DNA of 64,000 nucleotides, taken from NCBI RefSeq assembly GCF_003583985.1, contig NZ_QXML01000001.1, positions 496,001 through 560,000 of the forward strand, in the 5' to 3' direction. Both the position numbers and the translations under genes were made by a program. Source of the DNA: Algoriphagus lacus. Lineage in GTDB: Bacteria; Bacteroidota; Bacteroidia; Cytophagales; Cyclobacteriaceae. This document shows positions 42,853-51,919 of the stretch, in pieces. Each line of letters begins with the position of its first letter. Position 1 is the stretch's first letter. The notes below the pieces were generated by a model. It was not told where the DNA came from. It was given only the letters and a program-made list of their open reading frames with translations, and did not search any database.

Positions 42853-45183
42853 TTACTTTTTATTCTGCGCCTTTTTCATCGGATTGTCTCCTGTGGAAGC
42901 GCCTCTTACACCACTTCCGCCTTTGAATAACTCAAATCGGGTCGGCTGATATTGTCTTGGCCAGTAGTTGCTGCTTTCGTCGATGTCAGCAGTTTCCCGC
43001 TTTGGATCGAGGACAACGCGCACCACTTCTTTTTGCTTTGCAAAGACTTTAGTGACCTGGGATTCATTTAATCTCCAGATTTCGGCAGGAATCCGTTCGA
43101 TCTCTGAGGTACCATCCGCATAGTGAAACTCAATGATCAAAGGCATTACGAGTCCTCCCATGTTTTTGAAGGTCATCTCGTAGAAGTTCATATTGCTGTT
43201 GAGTAAAGCTTTTTCCTTTTCGGACAGACTCGCCATGAATTTCTTATAGGATTCCTCATCCTCCGGTGTCACCGCAAATGGATTGTAACTGGTGTAGAAA
43301 TCCCTAGTGGCCGGATCGGATTCGATGACGGTTTTTTCCACATCCGCTTTGTTGAATTCCTTGGATACTGAGATTTCCTCCCGGTCAAATTCAGCCTTGG
43401 CATCTGCTTTTTTCTGAGCCGGTGTACGGTTGTCGAGTTTGTACCAGCTTACGTTTTCAATGGAAATATCCACAGGCTCTGTACCGTAAAACCAACCTCT
43501 CCAGAACCAGTCCAGATCCACGGCAGAAGCATCTTCCATCGTTCTGAAGAGATCATCAGGGGTCGGATGCTTAAACATCCATCTTCGCGCGTACTCCCTG
43601 AATGCAAAGTCAAACAAGTCACGTCCCATCACGGTCTCACGTAGGATATTCAAAGCTGTTGCCGGCTTGGCATAGGCATTTGGACCAAATTGTATGATGT
43701 TTTCGGAATTGGTCATGATCGGTTCCAGCAAGCTTTTTTCACTAGCCATGTAAGGAACGATCTTGTGTGCCGGACCTCGGCGCGAAGGGAAGTTACGGTC
43801 CCATTCCTGCTCTGCCATAAACTGCATAAAGGTATTCAAACCCTCATCCATCCAAGTCCACTGACGCTCGTCGGAGTTGACGATCATCGGGAAGAAGTTG
43901 TGTCCGACTTCGTGGATAATCACTCCGATCATTCCGTTTTTGATTGCCTCAGAGTAGGTACCATCGGCATCCGGACGGCCATAGTTGAAGCAAATCATCG
44001 GATATTCCATTCCGTTGCTTGCCTCTACTGAAATGGCAGTTGGGTACGGATAATCAAACGTGTGGGAAGAATAAGATTTGATGGTATGCGCTACCACACG
44101 GGTGGAATATTGCTCCCAAAGTGGATTGGCTTCTTTGGCATAGTAAGACATAGCCATCACGTCTTTTCCACCTTGTTTTACCGCCATGGCATCCCAGATG
44201 AATTTACGGGAAGAAGTCCAGGCAAAGTCACGTACGTTGTCAGCTTTATAAACCCAGGTCTTTTTTCCGGTAGCTTTTTTCTTTTCCAAAGCCTCGGCTT
44301 CTGCCTGAGTGCGGATGATGACCGGCTTATCGTAGGTCTTTTTCGCCGTGTTCCAGCGTTGCAATTCGGTAGCCGAAAGCACTTCTTCCGGGTTTTGAAG
44401 CTCTCCTGTGGCTCCCACCATGTGGTCAGCAGGCACGGTGATTCGAACTTCGTAGTTTCCAAAGGTCAAGGCAAATTCACCTGCTCCGAGGAACTGTTTG
44501 TTTTGCCATCCCTGAAAATCCGAATACACAGCCATTCTAGGGAACCATTCCGAAATAGTGTAGAGGTAGTTTCCGTCTTTCGGGAAAAACTCATAGCCAG
44601 GACGTCCACCAATAAATCCTACCCGATCCGTGATATTGAAGCTCCAGTCTATGGAAAAGGTGAAGCTTTCTCCGGCCTTAAGTGGCTGAGGGAGATCCAC
44701 CCGCATCATGGTTTTGTTGATGGCGATATTCAGAGGATTTCCATTGGAATCTTTGATCGTGTGGATTTTGACATCGTAGTCATCCGAGTGCCAAAGGATT
44801 CCTTCCAGTTGCCGAAGGCTCATCCGTGGCCCGATGCTTGACTCAGTTGTTTTTGGGGTATCGGAATCTTTTCCGCGGTTGTTTTGATCCAGCTGAAGCC
44901 ACAAGTAGGTGAGCTGATCAGGGGAATTGTTGATGTAGGTAACCGTTTCGGAACCTTTGATGGACTGATTGTCATCGTTAAGCTCGACTTCGATCACATA
45001 GTTGGCCTGCTGCTGCCAATACATGTGTCCGGGAGCCCCGGAAGCCGTGCGGTACACATTTGGCGTTCGGAGCATTGTGCCCAACTGCTCAAAACGAACG
45101 GCATGGTTTTGCTCTGTCTGCTGAGCAAAAACCGGAGCCAGACCTGCCAGTCCGACTGCTGCTATGGCTAGTAGTTTTTTCAT
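42853..45183 (-). CDS. M1-family metallopeptidase, exported
   Basis: A 776-residue zinc aminopeptidase. Signal peptide about 1-20 (ending PVFAQQ). The gluzincin site is HEVGHNFF (His424-Glu425, His428) with the third ligand Glu447 after 18 residues in WMDEG, and an exopeptidase-type GMEYP motif upstream. The C-terminus is rich in charged and Gly/Ser residues without a known domain. M1 enzymes of this size in Bacteroidota are surface or periplasmic aminopeptidases. HupE and DUF6702 genes lie directly upstream, a grouping I have seen in other Bacteroidota. Confidence 0.9.
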   Translation of the reverse strand: MKKLLAIAAVGLAGLAPVFAQQTEQNHAVRFEQLGTMLRTPNVYRTASGAPGHMYWQQQANYVIEVELNDDNQSIKGSETVTYINNSPDQLTYLWLQLDQNNRGKDSDTPKTTESSIGPRMSLRQLEGILWHSDDYDVKIHTIKDSNGNPLNIAINKTMMRVDLPQPLKAGESFTFSIDWSFNITDRVGFIGGRPGYEFFPKDGNYLYTISEWFPRMAVYSDFQGWQNKQFLGAGEFALTFGNYEVRITVPADHMVGATGELQNPEEVLSATELQRWNTAKKTYDKPVIIRTQAEAEALEKKKATGKKTWVYKADNVRDFAWTSSRKFIWDAMAVKQGGKDVMAMSYYAKEANPLWEQYSTRVVAHTIKSYSSHTFDYPYPTAISVEASNGMEYPMICFNYGRPDADGTYSEAIKNGMIGVIIHEVGHNFFPMIVNSDERQWTWMDEGLNTFMQFMAEQEWDRNFPSRRGPAHKIVPYMASEKSLLEPIMTNSENIIQFGPNAYAKPATALNILRETVMGRDLFDFAFREYARRWMFKHPTPDDLFRTMEDASAVDLDWFWRGWFYGTEPVDISIENVSWYKLDNRTPAQKKADAKAEFDREEISVSKEFNKADVEKTVIESDPATRDFYTSYNPFAVTPEDEESYKKFMASLSEKEKALLNSNMNFYEMTFKNMGGLVMPLIIEFHYADGTSEIERIPAEIWRLNESQVTKVFAKQKEVVRVVLDPKRETADIDESSNYWPRQYQPTRFELFKGGSGVRGASTGDNPMKKAQNKK

Positions 45184-45253
45184 TTTATAATAAATCCTAG
45201 TAATTCAAATCTGTTTTTCGATAACTCCAAAAGAACCCTTCAGTTAAAGGGTT

Positions 45254-45832
45254 TTACCAGAATTTTGTTTCCAGCATCAGCATAAAAGCCACTCCTAATA
45301 CAAAAGAGGAGACAATCAAGGTCCACTCTCTTCTGCTTACCCCCGCAAGATTCAACAACGAGGTGACTAGGATAAATGCTACGACGATGACGATTTGCCC
45401 GGCTTCCAAACCCAGGTTAAATGCCAACAACGGCTGCCAGAGGCTGGCTTCTTTTCCCAGTAATTCTTTCAAATAATTGGAAAATCCCAATCCGTGAATC
45501 AATCCAAAAAACACCGCATAGAGGTAATTGAGCTGAACGCCTTTACCGGTGGAAGGCTTGGGTTTGAAAATGGTGGTCAAGGCAGTGATGGCGATAGTCA
45601 CCGGAATCATGAATTCAATGACATCAGATCGTACCTGAATGACTTTGAAGGTGGCCAAAGCCAACGTCAGAGAGTGCCCGATGGTAAACGCAGTAACCAG
45701 AATCAGAATTTTCTTCCAATCCCTTGCCACATAAACCGCACAGAGGGCAAGTACAAAAAGGATATGGTCAAAGCCCTGGATGTCCAGAATATGCTGTAAA
45801 CCGAGCTTGAAATACAATTGAAATGAACTCAT
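45254..45832 (-). CDS. HupE/UreJ-family membrane protein
   Basis: A 192-residue inner-membrane protein with six helices. QHILDIQGFDHILFVLALC supplies the HxxxxxxxDH histidine-rich motif of the first helix, TIGHSLTLALATF the second, and FFGLIHGLGFSNYL the third. HupE/UreJ proteins are nickel permeases in other bacteria; in Bacteroidota the HupE_UreJ_2 branch is less clear. It is followed by the M1 peptidase gene, 70 bp downstream, and is divergent from DUF6702. Confidence 0.85.
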   Translation of the reverse strand: MSSFQLYFKLGLQHILDIQGFDHILFVLALCAVYVARDWKKILILVTAFTIGHSLTLALATFKVIQVRSDVIEFMIPVTIAITALTTIFKPKPSTGKGVQLNYLYAVFFGLIHGLGFSNYLKELLGKEASLWQPLLAFNLGLEAGQIVIVVAFILVTSLLNLAGVSRREWTLIVSSFVLGVAFMLMLETKFW

Positions 45833-45915
45833 AATTGGGTGATGCTACCTCGAAAGAAGTAAATTGCGGCAATAATACAGGATAAATCCCACAAAAGGCA
45901 CATTGCCCTGACCAA

Positions 45916-46407
45916 ATGCAACATCTTTACATTTCCGTGATCAGTTGGGCTTTGATGGCCGTACTCCATCCGTTTTTTATCAGTTTGACGGAAGTCAGAT
46001 TCAATCCCTCAAGCAAGAAAATGGAGATTGCCCAAAAGATTTTTTGGGATGACCTAGAGGTGGCTTTGGGGGAAAATTTCAATGAAAAGGTTGATTTCCT
46101 GAATCCAAGGGATAAGGCCAAACTGGATCGTCAGGTTAAAGAATACCTGCTCAAGCACAATCAGATTTGGGTAAACTCCAAGCCTCTAACCCTCACTTTG
46201 CTGGGATACGAAGTGGAGGAAGATGCCGCCTGGTTTTACCTGGAGTCATCCGCCACGGAAGTCCCCAAGTCAGTGGAAGTTCAAAACACCATTTTGCTGG
46301 ATGATTTTGACGGGCAGCAGAACATTGTCCATGTCTACAACCAATCCAAATCCCCCCGAAGCCTACTCCTAAGTGAAGGAAATGAAAAGGGGAAGATTGA
46401 ATTCTAA
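45916..46407 (+). CDS. DUF6702 family exported protein
   Basis: A 163-residue exported protein (signal about 1-17). It matches the DUF6702 pattern: HPFFISLTEVRFNPSSKKMEIAQKIFWDDLE, then PFTLTLLGYEVEEDAAWFYLES-like and NTILLDDFDGQQNIVHVY. The family is known from Bacteroidota near HupE and M1-peptidase genes; function unknown. It is divergent from HupE. Confidence 0.82.
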   Translation: MQHLYISVISWALMAVLHPFFISLTEVRFNPSSKKMEIAQKIFWDDLEVALGENFNEKVDFLNPRDKAKLDRQVKEYLLKHNQIWVNSKPLTLTLLGYEVEEDAAWFYLESSATEVPKSVEVQNTILLDDFDGQQNIVHVYNQSKSPRSLLLSEGNEKGKIEF

Positions 46408-46418
46408 AGAATTCCAAA

Positions 46419-46448
46419 ATTGGAAAATTGAAACATTGGAAAATTGAA
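46419..46448 (+). repeat. Tandem repeat ATTGGAAAATTGAA
   Basis: Two identical 14-nt units (46419-46432 and 46435-46448), period 16 bp, just downstream of the DUF6702 stop. Confidence 0.6.
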
Positions 46449-46455
46449 TCCGAAT

Positions 46456-46495
46456 AAAAAAAGCCGTCAGAAACTCAATTCTGACGGCTTTTTTT
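46456..46495. terminator. Terminator between DUF6702 and glyS
   Basis: Perfect stem AAAAAAAGCCGTCAGAA / TTCTGACGGCTTTTTTT (17 bp) with a 6-nt loop; usable in both directions and placed before the REP-like palindrome. Confidence 0.9.
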
Positions 46496-46498
46496 ATC

Positions 46499-46543
46499 GG
46501 TCCCCGAGCTTGTCGAGGGGCCCCTTCGACAGGCTCAGGGACC
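46499..46543. repeat. REP-like palindrome next to glyS
   Basis: GGTCCCCGAGCTTGTCGA with GGGG, followed by CCCCTTCGACAGGCTCAGGG and ACC: a near-perfect inverted repeat of about 22 bp per arm. The word CTTCGACAGGCTCAGG is a repeated extragenic palindrome core seen in many bacterial genomes. A single copy is visible here. Confidence 0.6.
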
Positions 46544-46546
46544 TAA

Positions 46547-48013
46547 TCAGAGTTTTTCAAATATCCTTCTGAAGCTTGTCGCCTCAGCTATTCGGCCATG
46601 AAGCTCAGAGATGGCTACACGCTCCTGCTCGGTGGTGTCCCGATGACGAATAGTCACGGTATTGTCTTCCAGAGTCTGATGATCCACCGCGATGCAGAAA
46701 GGCGTTCCGATCAAGTCCTGCCGGGTGTAGCGTTTACCGATGGACGCAGCATCTTCATAGATGATGTTGAAATCGTATTTAAGCAGTTCCACAATTTCCT
46801 GGGCTTTTTCCGGCAATCCGTCTTTCTTAACAATCGGAAGGATGGCAGCTTTTACCGGAGCAATAGCCGGGTGGAACTTCAGGTATGTTCTGCTTTTTTC
46901 CTCCGTCGTCTCTTCGGTAAATGCATTGCAAAGCGTTAGCAGGAACAATCGATCCGCACCGATAGAGGTCTCGATCACATATGGGATGTAGTTTTGGTTG
47001 ATCTCCGGATCGAAGTACTGCTGCTTTTTCTTGGAGTATTCCTGATGCGATTTCAAGTCAAAGTCAGTTCTGGAGTGGATTCCTTCCACTTCTTTGAATC
47101 CAAAGGGAAATTCAAACTCGATGTCCATCGCTGCGTTCGCGTAGTGGGCGAGCTTTTCATGGTCATGCTTTCTAAGTTTTGCTGCAGGCGTACCCAAAGC
47201 CAGATGCCATCTCATTCGGGTATCTGCCCACTTCTGATACCAATCGAGTTCGGTGCCGGGGCGTACGAAAAACTGCATCTCCATCTGCTCAAATTCTCGC
47301 ATTCTGAAAATGAACTGGCGGGCTACTATTTCATTTCGGAAGGCTTTTCCGATCTGAGCGATTCCGAAAGGAACCTTCATTCGGGCGGTCTTCTGTACAT
47401 TCAGGAAATTGACAAATATCCCCTGTGCAGTCTCAGGACGAAGGTAAATGGTTGAGGCATCTTCGGCCACCGAACCCACCTGAGTGGAAAACATCAGGTT
47501 AAACTGACGTACATCAGTCCAGTTGGAGGTTCCGGAAATCGGGCATTTGATACCTTCGTTGGTGATCAAATCACGAACTCCAGCCAGATCTTCGGCTTCA
47601 AGCAATCGTGCCAAAGCAGCGGTAAGGGACCTCGCTTTTTCTACCTGACCTTCATTTTCCAGTTTGGCAGCATGCTCTTCCACCAAGACGTCGGCGCGGT
47701 AGCGCTTCTTGCTGTCCTTGTTGTCGATCATCGGATCGTTGAAGGAGTCCACGTGACCGGAAGCTTTCCAGGTGGTCGGATGCATAAAAATAGCTGCATC
47801 AATGCCGACAATATTGTCGGAAACGCGAGTCATGGTTTCCCACCAAAGTCGCTTCAGGTTGTTTTTCAATTCTACCCCATAGGCGCCATAATCATAGACA
47901 GCCTGAAGGCCATCGTAGATCTCCGAACTTGGGTACACAAACCCATACTCTTTGGCATGGGAAATAATATCTTTCAATTGAGCGTTTTCGCCCGGGGTTT
48001 CTGTCTTCGCCAT
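46547..48013 (-). CDS. glyS: Glycine--tRNA ligase, homodimeric type
   Basis: Charges tRNA-Gly. The 488-residue protein starts at ATG 48013 (MAKTETPGENAQLKDI). Class II motifs are intact: the WKASGHVDSFNDP and LMFSTQVG regions, RPETAQGIFVNF, FGIAQIGKAFRNEI, FRMREFEQMEMQFF, and late IETSIGADRLFL. A longer N-terminal extension on the minus strand is not supported. It is the single-chain, alpha2-type enzyme rather than the glyQ/glyS pair. Confidence 0.95.
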   Translation of the reverse strand: MAKTETPGENAQLKDIISHAKEYGFVYPSSEIYDGLQAVYDYGAYGVELKNNLKRLWWETMTRVSDNIVGIDAAIFMHPTTWKASGHVDSFNDPMIDNKDSKKRYRADVLVEEHAAKLENEGQVEKARSLTAALARLLEAEDLAGVRDLITNEGIKCPISGTSNWTDVRQFNLMFSTQVGSVAEDASTIYLRPETAQGIFVNFLNVQKTARMKVPFGIAQIGKAFRNEIVARQFIFRMREFEQMEMQFFVRPGTELDWYQKWADTRMRWHLALGTPAAKLRKHDHEKLAHYANAAMDIEFEFPFGFKEVEGIHSRTDFDLKSHQEYSKKKQQYFDPEINQNYIPYVIETSIGADRLFLLTLCNAFTEETTEEKSRTYLKFHPAIAPVKAAILPIVKKDGLPEKAQEIVELLKYDFNIIYEDAASIGKRYTRQDLIGTPFCIAVDHQTLEDNTVTIRHRDTTEQERVAISELHGRIAEATSFRRIFEKL

Positions 48014-48100
48014 AGGCCGCAAAATTAAAGAAACAAATTGACTTGAAGCAGGAAGAAAATTTTCATATGCATTTGATTTCCTTCTTTTTTTACAAAAAAA

Positions 48101-48125
48101 GCCACAATTCATAACGAATTGTGGC
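48101..48125 (-). terminator. Terminator of the barrel-like gene
   Basis: Stem GCCACAATTC / GAATTGTGGC with a 5-nt loop, continuing on the minus strand into seven T. Confidence 0.88.
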
Positions 48126-48148
48126 CAGCTTAAATGAAGGTTACCGGA

Positions 48149-48586
48149 TTATCTAAAGGTGTATTTGAATCCGATCCCACCCCGGAGGTAACCATCGTGG
48201 TCATCCGCGAATACAGGCGCAGCTTCAATCAAAAAACCAAAATTTTTGGTGTTGAAAGGTTTGATTAGAACCCCAAATGGAATGGCCAAATACACGTCGT
48301 CATGGTCATGGTCATTGTTTCGGCTATCGTCACCAAACAGACCCAGACTCGCTCCGACATAGGCATTGACTTCACTTTTTCTCACAAAATTGTAGCCGCC
48401 CATCAATTCAAGGCCCAAGTCATCTCCCAAACCTAGCCTGCCCTCTCCAAAAAACTCCTTGTCCGGATCGGTTCCTACGGTGATAAATGTTCGGGTATTT
48501 TGAAAATTGATGCCGGCACTAACTTGAGCTTGAGCTACTTGAATTAGGCCCATCAGGAAAAGGGAAAGGAAAAGAAGTTTTTTCAT
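48149..48586 (-). CDS. Small exported beta-barrel-like protein
   Basis: A 145-residue exported protein (signal about 1-20). The mature part has alternating hydrophobic/polar strands (ELMGGYNFVRKSEVNAYVGASLGLF, GGIGFKYTFR) ending in the aromatic-Arg typical of outer-membrane barrels, and an acidic, histidine-rich loop DSRNNDHDHDDVY (about 88-100) and DDHDGY that might bind metal. Probably a small outer-membrane barrel, like PorT/OmpW-type minor proteins. Single gene. Confidence 0.7.
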   Translation of the reverse strand: MKKLLFLSLFLMGLIQVAQAQVSAGINFQNTRTFITVGTDPDKEFFGEGRLGLGDDLGLELMGGYNFVRKSEVNAYVGASLGLFGDDSRNNDHDHDDVYLAIPFGVLIKPFNTKNFGFLIEAAPVFADDHDGYLRGGIGFKYTFR

Positions 48587-48640
48587 GGTAAGTAATTGTT
48601 GGTTGGACTGCCTCTATGGCAAAGTCCAAGCCAAAATTGC

Positions 48641-49687
48641 TTACCAGTTGCCTTCTGATTGGCTGATTTTTCTTCCTTCCCGTGCGGAGATAAATGCTGT
48701 TTCGATGATTTTCAAAACCGAAATGGTCTGAGAAAGAGTCACTTTCAATGGTTCTCCGAGGAGGATGGCATTTGCCACATTTTGGTAAAAAATCCGGTAA
48801 TCTCCCGGAACGGTAGGATAAGGAACAGTTTCGTTTTCCAGATAGAGTTTCCCCCATCTTTCTTCGGGATCAACTCCCCAGTTTGGGCCTTCCGGCTTTT
48901 TTCCCTCCTTGAAAGCCTGTTCCTGCACGTCCAAAAAGTACTTTTGAAAGGCTCCTTTGTCCCCAAGAAGCATAAACTTGGGCGTGGGTACATTGACCAA
49001 GACTCCAGCTGTAACCCGGGCTTTTAGGTTAGGATAATAAAGTGCGATATCGAAGTAATCGTCTGCCACAGCATTTTTTCGCTGCGATTGGATGTCTGCA
49101 AAAATGGCTTTTGGCTTACCGAAGAGCAGAACTACCTGATCGATCAGATGCGAACCCAAGTCGTAGGTGATGCCATTACCCGGGACTTCTTTTTCACGCC
49201 AGTTGTCAGAAACCTGAGGTCTAAATCGGTCAAAATGGGATTCCAGGTAAACCAGATCCCCAAGTGTTTTTTCTTCCACGAGTTGCTGCAGAGTCCTGAA
49301 ATCCCCATCGAAGCGTCGGTTGTGAAATACACTGCAAACCAGTCCTTTTTCCTGAGCGATTTTTTCCAACTCCTCTGCCTCCTGGGAATAGATCGTCACG
49401 GGTTTGTCTACGACCACGTGCTTGCCTGCCAATAGGCACTGCTTGGCCATGGGGAAGTGGAATTCATTGGGAGTAGTGATGCAGATCAGGTCAGCCGCAT
49501 CTGCTTCGAGAAGTTCATCCAAACTTCGAAATGTCCTCACTTTGGGGTATTTCTCCTCACATCGATTGCCGTTCCGTTCAACAATTGCTGTGAAGTCCAG
49601 ATCAGGGCAAACCGAAATGAGCGGTGCGTGCATTTTTTCAGCCACTGAGCCGTAGCCAACCAAAGCTGTGCGAACAGGAGTAGTCAT
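48641..49687 (-). CDS. Gfo/Idh/MocA-family oxidoreductase
   Basis: A 348-residue NAD(P)-dependent oxidoreductase; ATG 49687 starts at MTTPVRTALVGYGSVAEKMH with the Rossmann GYGSVA loop. The catalytic-site region EKGLVCSVFHNRRFDGDF is followed by the substrate-binding barrel (GGITYDLGSHLIDQ-like; LGSHLIDQVVLLFGKP). Such enzymes oxidise sugars or inositol. It starts 17 bp after the response regulator stop, so it is probably the last gene of that operon. Confidence 0.85.
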   Translation of the reverse strand: MTTPVRTALVGYGSVAEKMHAPLISVCPDLDFTAIVERNGNRCEEKYPKVRTFRSLDELLEADAADLICITTPNEFHFPMAKQCLLAGKHVVVDKPVTIYSQEAEELEKIAQEKGLVCSVFHNRRFDGDFRTLQQLVEEKTLGDLVYLESHFDRFRPQVSDNWREKEVPGNGITYDLGSHLIDQVVLLFGKPKAIFADIQSQRKNAVADDYFDIALYYPNLKARVTAGVLVNVPTPKFMLLGDKGAFQKYFLDVQEQAFKEGKKPEGPNWGVDPEERWGKLYLENETVPYPTVPGDYRIFYQNVANAILLGEPLKVTLSQTISVLKIIETAFISAREGRKISQSEGNW

Positions 49688-49704
49688 AGTCGGTAAGGAT
49701 AGGT

Positions 49705-50331
49705 TCAAAGGTGCATTTCGTTGACCTTTTTGATAAGATCAATTCGCGAAGTTACCTGAAGTTTTTGATGGATATTTTTCCGGTGGGTTTCTATGGTCTG
49801 TATACTCAGGCATAACTTTTCGGCAATGTCTTTATTAAGCATCCCGTCACTGATCATTTTCAGTATTTGGGCCTCTCTTCTTGAAAGGCGGTATTTTTCC
49901 CGGAAAGCATCAAAAAAGGGTGTTTGATCGGCTTGTTGAATAACGCGGGAAAAATTTTTGACATATCGACCCTCATAGACTTCGATTATGGTAAAAATCA
50001 ACTCATCCGGATCTGCGTCTTTCAGAATAAATGCATCTGCCCCCAATTGTAGGCATTCTTTAAAAATCTTCTCTTCATCATACATGGAAAGTACGATTAC
50101 TTTGAGGTTAGGGAAGTGCTTTTTGCTATGGCGAAGAACCCCAAAACCGTCAACAATAGGCATATTGAGATCAGTCAGTACGAGATCAACTTCTTCTTTC
50201 TCCAAAAACTCCAATAATTCCTTCCCGTTTGGGAACAGCCCGGTCACCAAAAAACCTTCGTGTTCTTCGATAAGTCCCTCTAATCCTTTTGCAAATAACT
50301 TGTGGTCATCAGCCAGAGCAATCCGAATCAT
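49705..50331 (-). CDS. NarL/LuxR-type response regulator
   Basis: A 208-residue DNA-binding regulator. The receiver domain (MIRIALADDHKLFAKGLEGL) has the acidic pair DD, phospho-acceptor Asp in LVLTDLNMPIVDG, and KDADPDE near the end. The C-terminal LuxR-type HTH is SRREAQILKMISDGMLNKDIAEKLCLSIQTIETHRKNI. ATG 50331 is the natural start. It is 68 bp downstream of the histidine kinase and partner of it. Confidence 0.92.
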   Translation of the reverse strand: MIRIALADDHKLFAKGLEGLIEEHEGFLVTGLFPNGKELLEFLEKEEVDLVLTDLNMPIVDGFGVLRHSKKHFPNLKVIVLSMYDEEKIFKECLQLGADAFILKDADPDELIFTIIEVYEGRYVKNFSRVIQQADQTPFFDAFREKYRLSRREAQILKMISDGMLNKDIAEKLCLSIQTIETHRKNIHQKLQVTSRIDLIKKVNEMHL

Positions 50332-50399
50332 TTTAAGTAAGGTGGTGGTGGGAAAAGATGAGTGAAGCACTAATCTTTTGGGAAGTTAAATCAGATATA

Positions 50400-51155
50400 T
50401 CACAAAGGCAACTCCAATGTGATCAGTGTACCTTTTCCGACTACAGATGTCAGATTAAATTTCCCTCCTACAGTCTCCATTCGTTTGGACAGGTTATACA
50501 GACCGCTCCCGTTGGTTTTAATACTGGAATCGAAGCCCTTTCCGTCATCCTTGATTTCGATCGATCGTTTTGAACCCTTTTGATAAATTCGGATGGAGAT
50601 GGTATCCGGTTGTGCATGCTTGATAGCATTGTTGAGGCATTCCTGAATGACCCGGATAAGAATCAGTTTTTGGTCTTTCGGGAGCTGATTGAATGAGTGG
50701 TCGGAATCCAGTGAAGTTTTGCAGAAGCCGGTTGACTGGATTCTTTCCAATTGATGGGAAATGAATTCATCCATGGTGATGGACTCTACCCAATCCAGGT
50801 TGAGGGTTTTGGATAGCGCCCGGACTTCTTTGATGATCTGGTTGATGTAGTCTTTCCCCTCAGCCTGCTTTTCTGGTTTGGAGGAGTTGAGGTTGAGTTT
50901 GGCCAAAGAAAGCAGCTGCCCGATGTTGTCGTGGAGTTCTCTGCCGACCTGGGTCAGGGTCTCCTGCTGGATTTCATTTTCGATGTTGAGCAAGGTTTTC
51001 TCATACTCGACCTTCAACTGATCAATTTTCTGACGGTTTTGGACTTGCCGCTGCCGGTGGAGCACGACCATGGCTACGATGAACGTTCCCATCAAGGCCG
51101 TTAGAAAAGTGCCTGATACAATCAAGAAGGCGAGTTCGTTGTCCTGTTCAAGCAT
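50400..51155 (-). CDS. Histidine kinase of HisKA_3 type
   Basis: A 251-residue kinase with one membrane helix (LAFLIVSGTFLTALMGTFIVAMVVLH) and no large periplasmic part. A coiled-coil linker (QNRQKIDQLKVEYEKTLLNIEN) precedes the phospho-acceptor His in GRELHDNIGQLLSLAKLNL; the ATPase domain follows (NNAIKHA N box, DDGKGFD G1, GSGLYNLSKRM). It overlaps the end of the 7-TM gene by 8 bp, so they are co-translated. Its small input region suggests that the 7-TM protein senses the signal. Confidence 0.9.
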   Translation of the reverse strand: MLEQDNELAFLIVSGTFLTALMGTFIVAMVVLHRQRQVQNRQKIDQLKVEYEKTLLNIENEIQQETLTQVGRELHDNIGQLLSLAKLNLNSSKPEKQAEGKDYINQIIKEVRALSKTLNLDWVESITMDEFISHQLERIQSTGFCKTSLDSDHSFNQLPKDQKLILIRVIQECLNNAIKHAQPDTISIRIYQKGSKRSIEIKDDGKGFDSSIKTNGSGLYNLSKRMETVGGKFNLTSVVGKGTLITLELPL

Positions 51156-51906
51156 GGACTAGAGCGGTTTTAGGCCTAGGGAAAAACTTCTCCAAAGCAA
51201 ACTTGACCACAATACTTAACATCATAGAAACGTAAAGAAACTGTGAAATGTAAACCAATGAATAGTAAAGGGGCTTGTTGCGAAAGGCTAAGTACTCAAA
51301 CGATACTTCGGATAGGAATACCAGGCTGCTTTGGAATAGCGTCAAAGTGATAAACCAAAAAAACCAGAGTTTCAAGGGATCCAGTTCCAAATAAAAAGAA
51401 TCCGTAATCAAGTCAATAAAAAAAAGACCACAAGCAAAGATGATGAATGAGTTTCCGATTGAATAAATAATTGGTTGGATGCCGTAAAGCGGTTCTACGC
51501 CACTCCATTGGAGTCCAATGCAAAGGATTAAAAAGAAAATCAAAAGTCCATAGGTAACTTTTTTTAATTTTCTTCCCTTGATGTGATTCAGAATAATCAG
51601 GAGAAATAGGACTTTTGAAACCTGGGAATAAAATAAATTAAATGACCATACATTCCATCCCTGAAAAGGGACATCGAATAGCCATTCGTGAATTTTTTGA
51701 TTGAAAGCTTTATTTACCATGAGGTAGCTTCCCAGATTCTCATAAAAAAACACCAGGGCAAGTAGGAGAAAAGGAAGATAATTTTCGGGTTCTCTTTTTC
51801 TTGATTTGGCTAAAATTAGGAATAGGAAAATCCCTATAATCCCAAGGATACTAATCGACAGGATATAGGGATCTTCAATGATAGACAAGATGACATTCTT
51901 AGTCAC
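51148..51906 (-). CDS. Seven-helix membrane protein, putative sensor partner
   Basis: A 252-residue membrane protein with about seven helices and no recognisable output domain; GTG start (51906). The charged residues cluster in the loops. It overlaps the histidine kinase start by 8 bp and follows the 120-aa gene by 13 bp, giving a tight signalling operon. This arrangement is unlike standard single-chain 7TM-kinases and suggests a split sensor. Confidence 0.72.
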   Translation of the reverse strand: MTKNVILSIIEDPYILSISILGIIGIFLFLILAKSRKREPENYLPFLLLALVFFYENLGSYLMVNKAFNQKIHEWLFDVPFQGWNVWSFNLFYSQVSKVLFLLIILNHIKGRKLKKVTYGLLIFFLILCIGLQWSGVEPLYGIQPIIYSIGNSFIIFACGLFFIDLITDSFYLELDPLKLWFFWFITLTLFQSSLVFLSEVSFEYLAFRNKPLYYSLVYISQFLYVSMMLSIVVKFALEKFFPRPKTALVHA

Positions 51907-51919
51907 AGAATTCGGTTAT

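Noticed and set aside
44062..44841. Long frame opposite the M1 peptidase gene
   Set aside because: Antisense shadow of a strongly supported gene; no domains.
46994..47455. 153-codon frame opposite glyS
   Set aside because: Antisense shadow of glyS, which has complete class II motifs.
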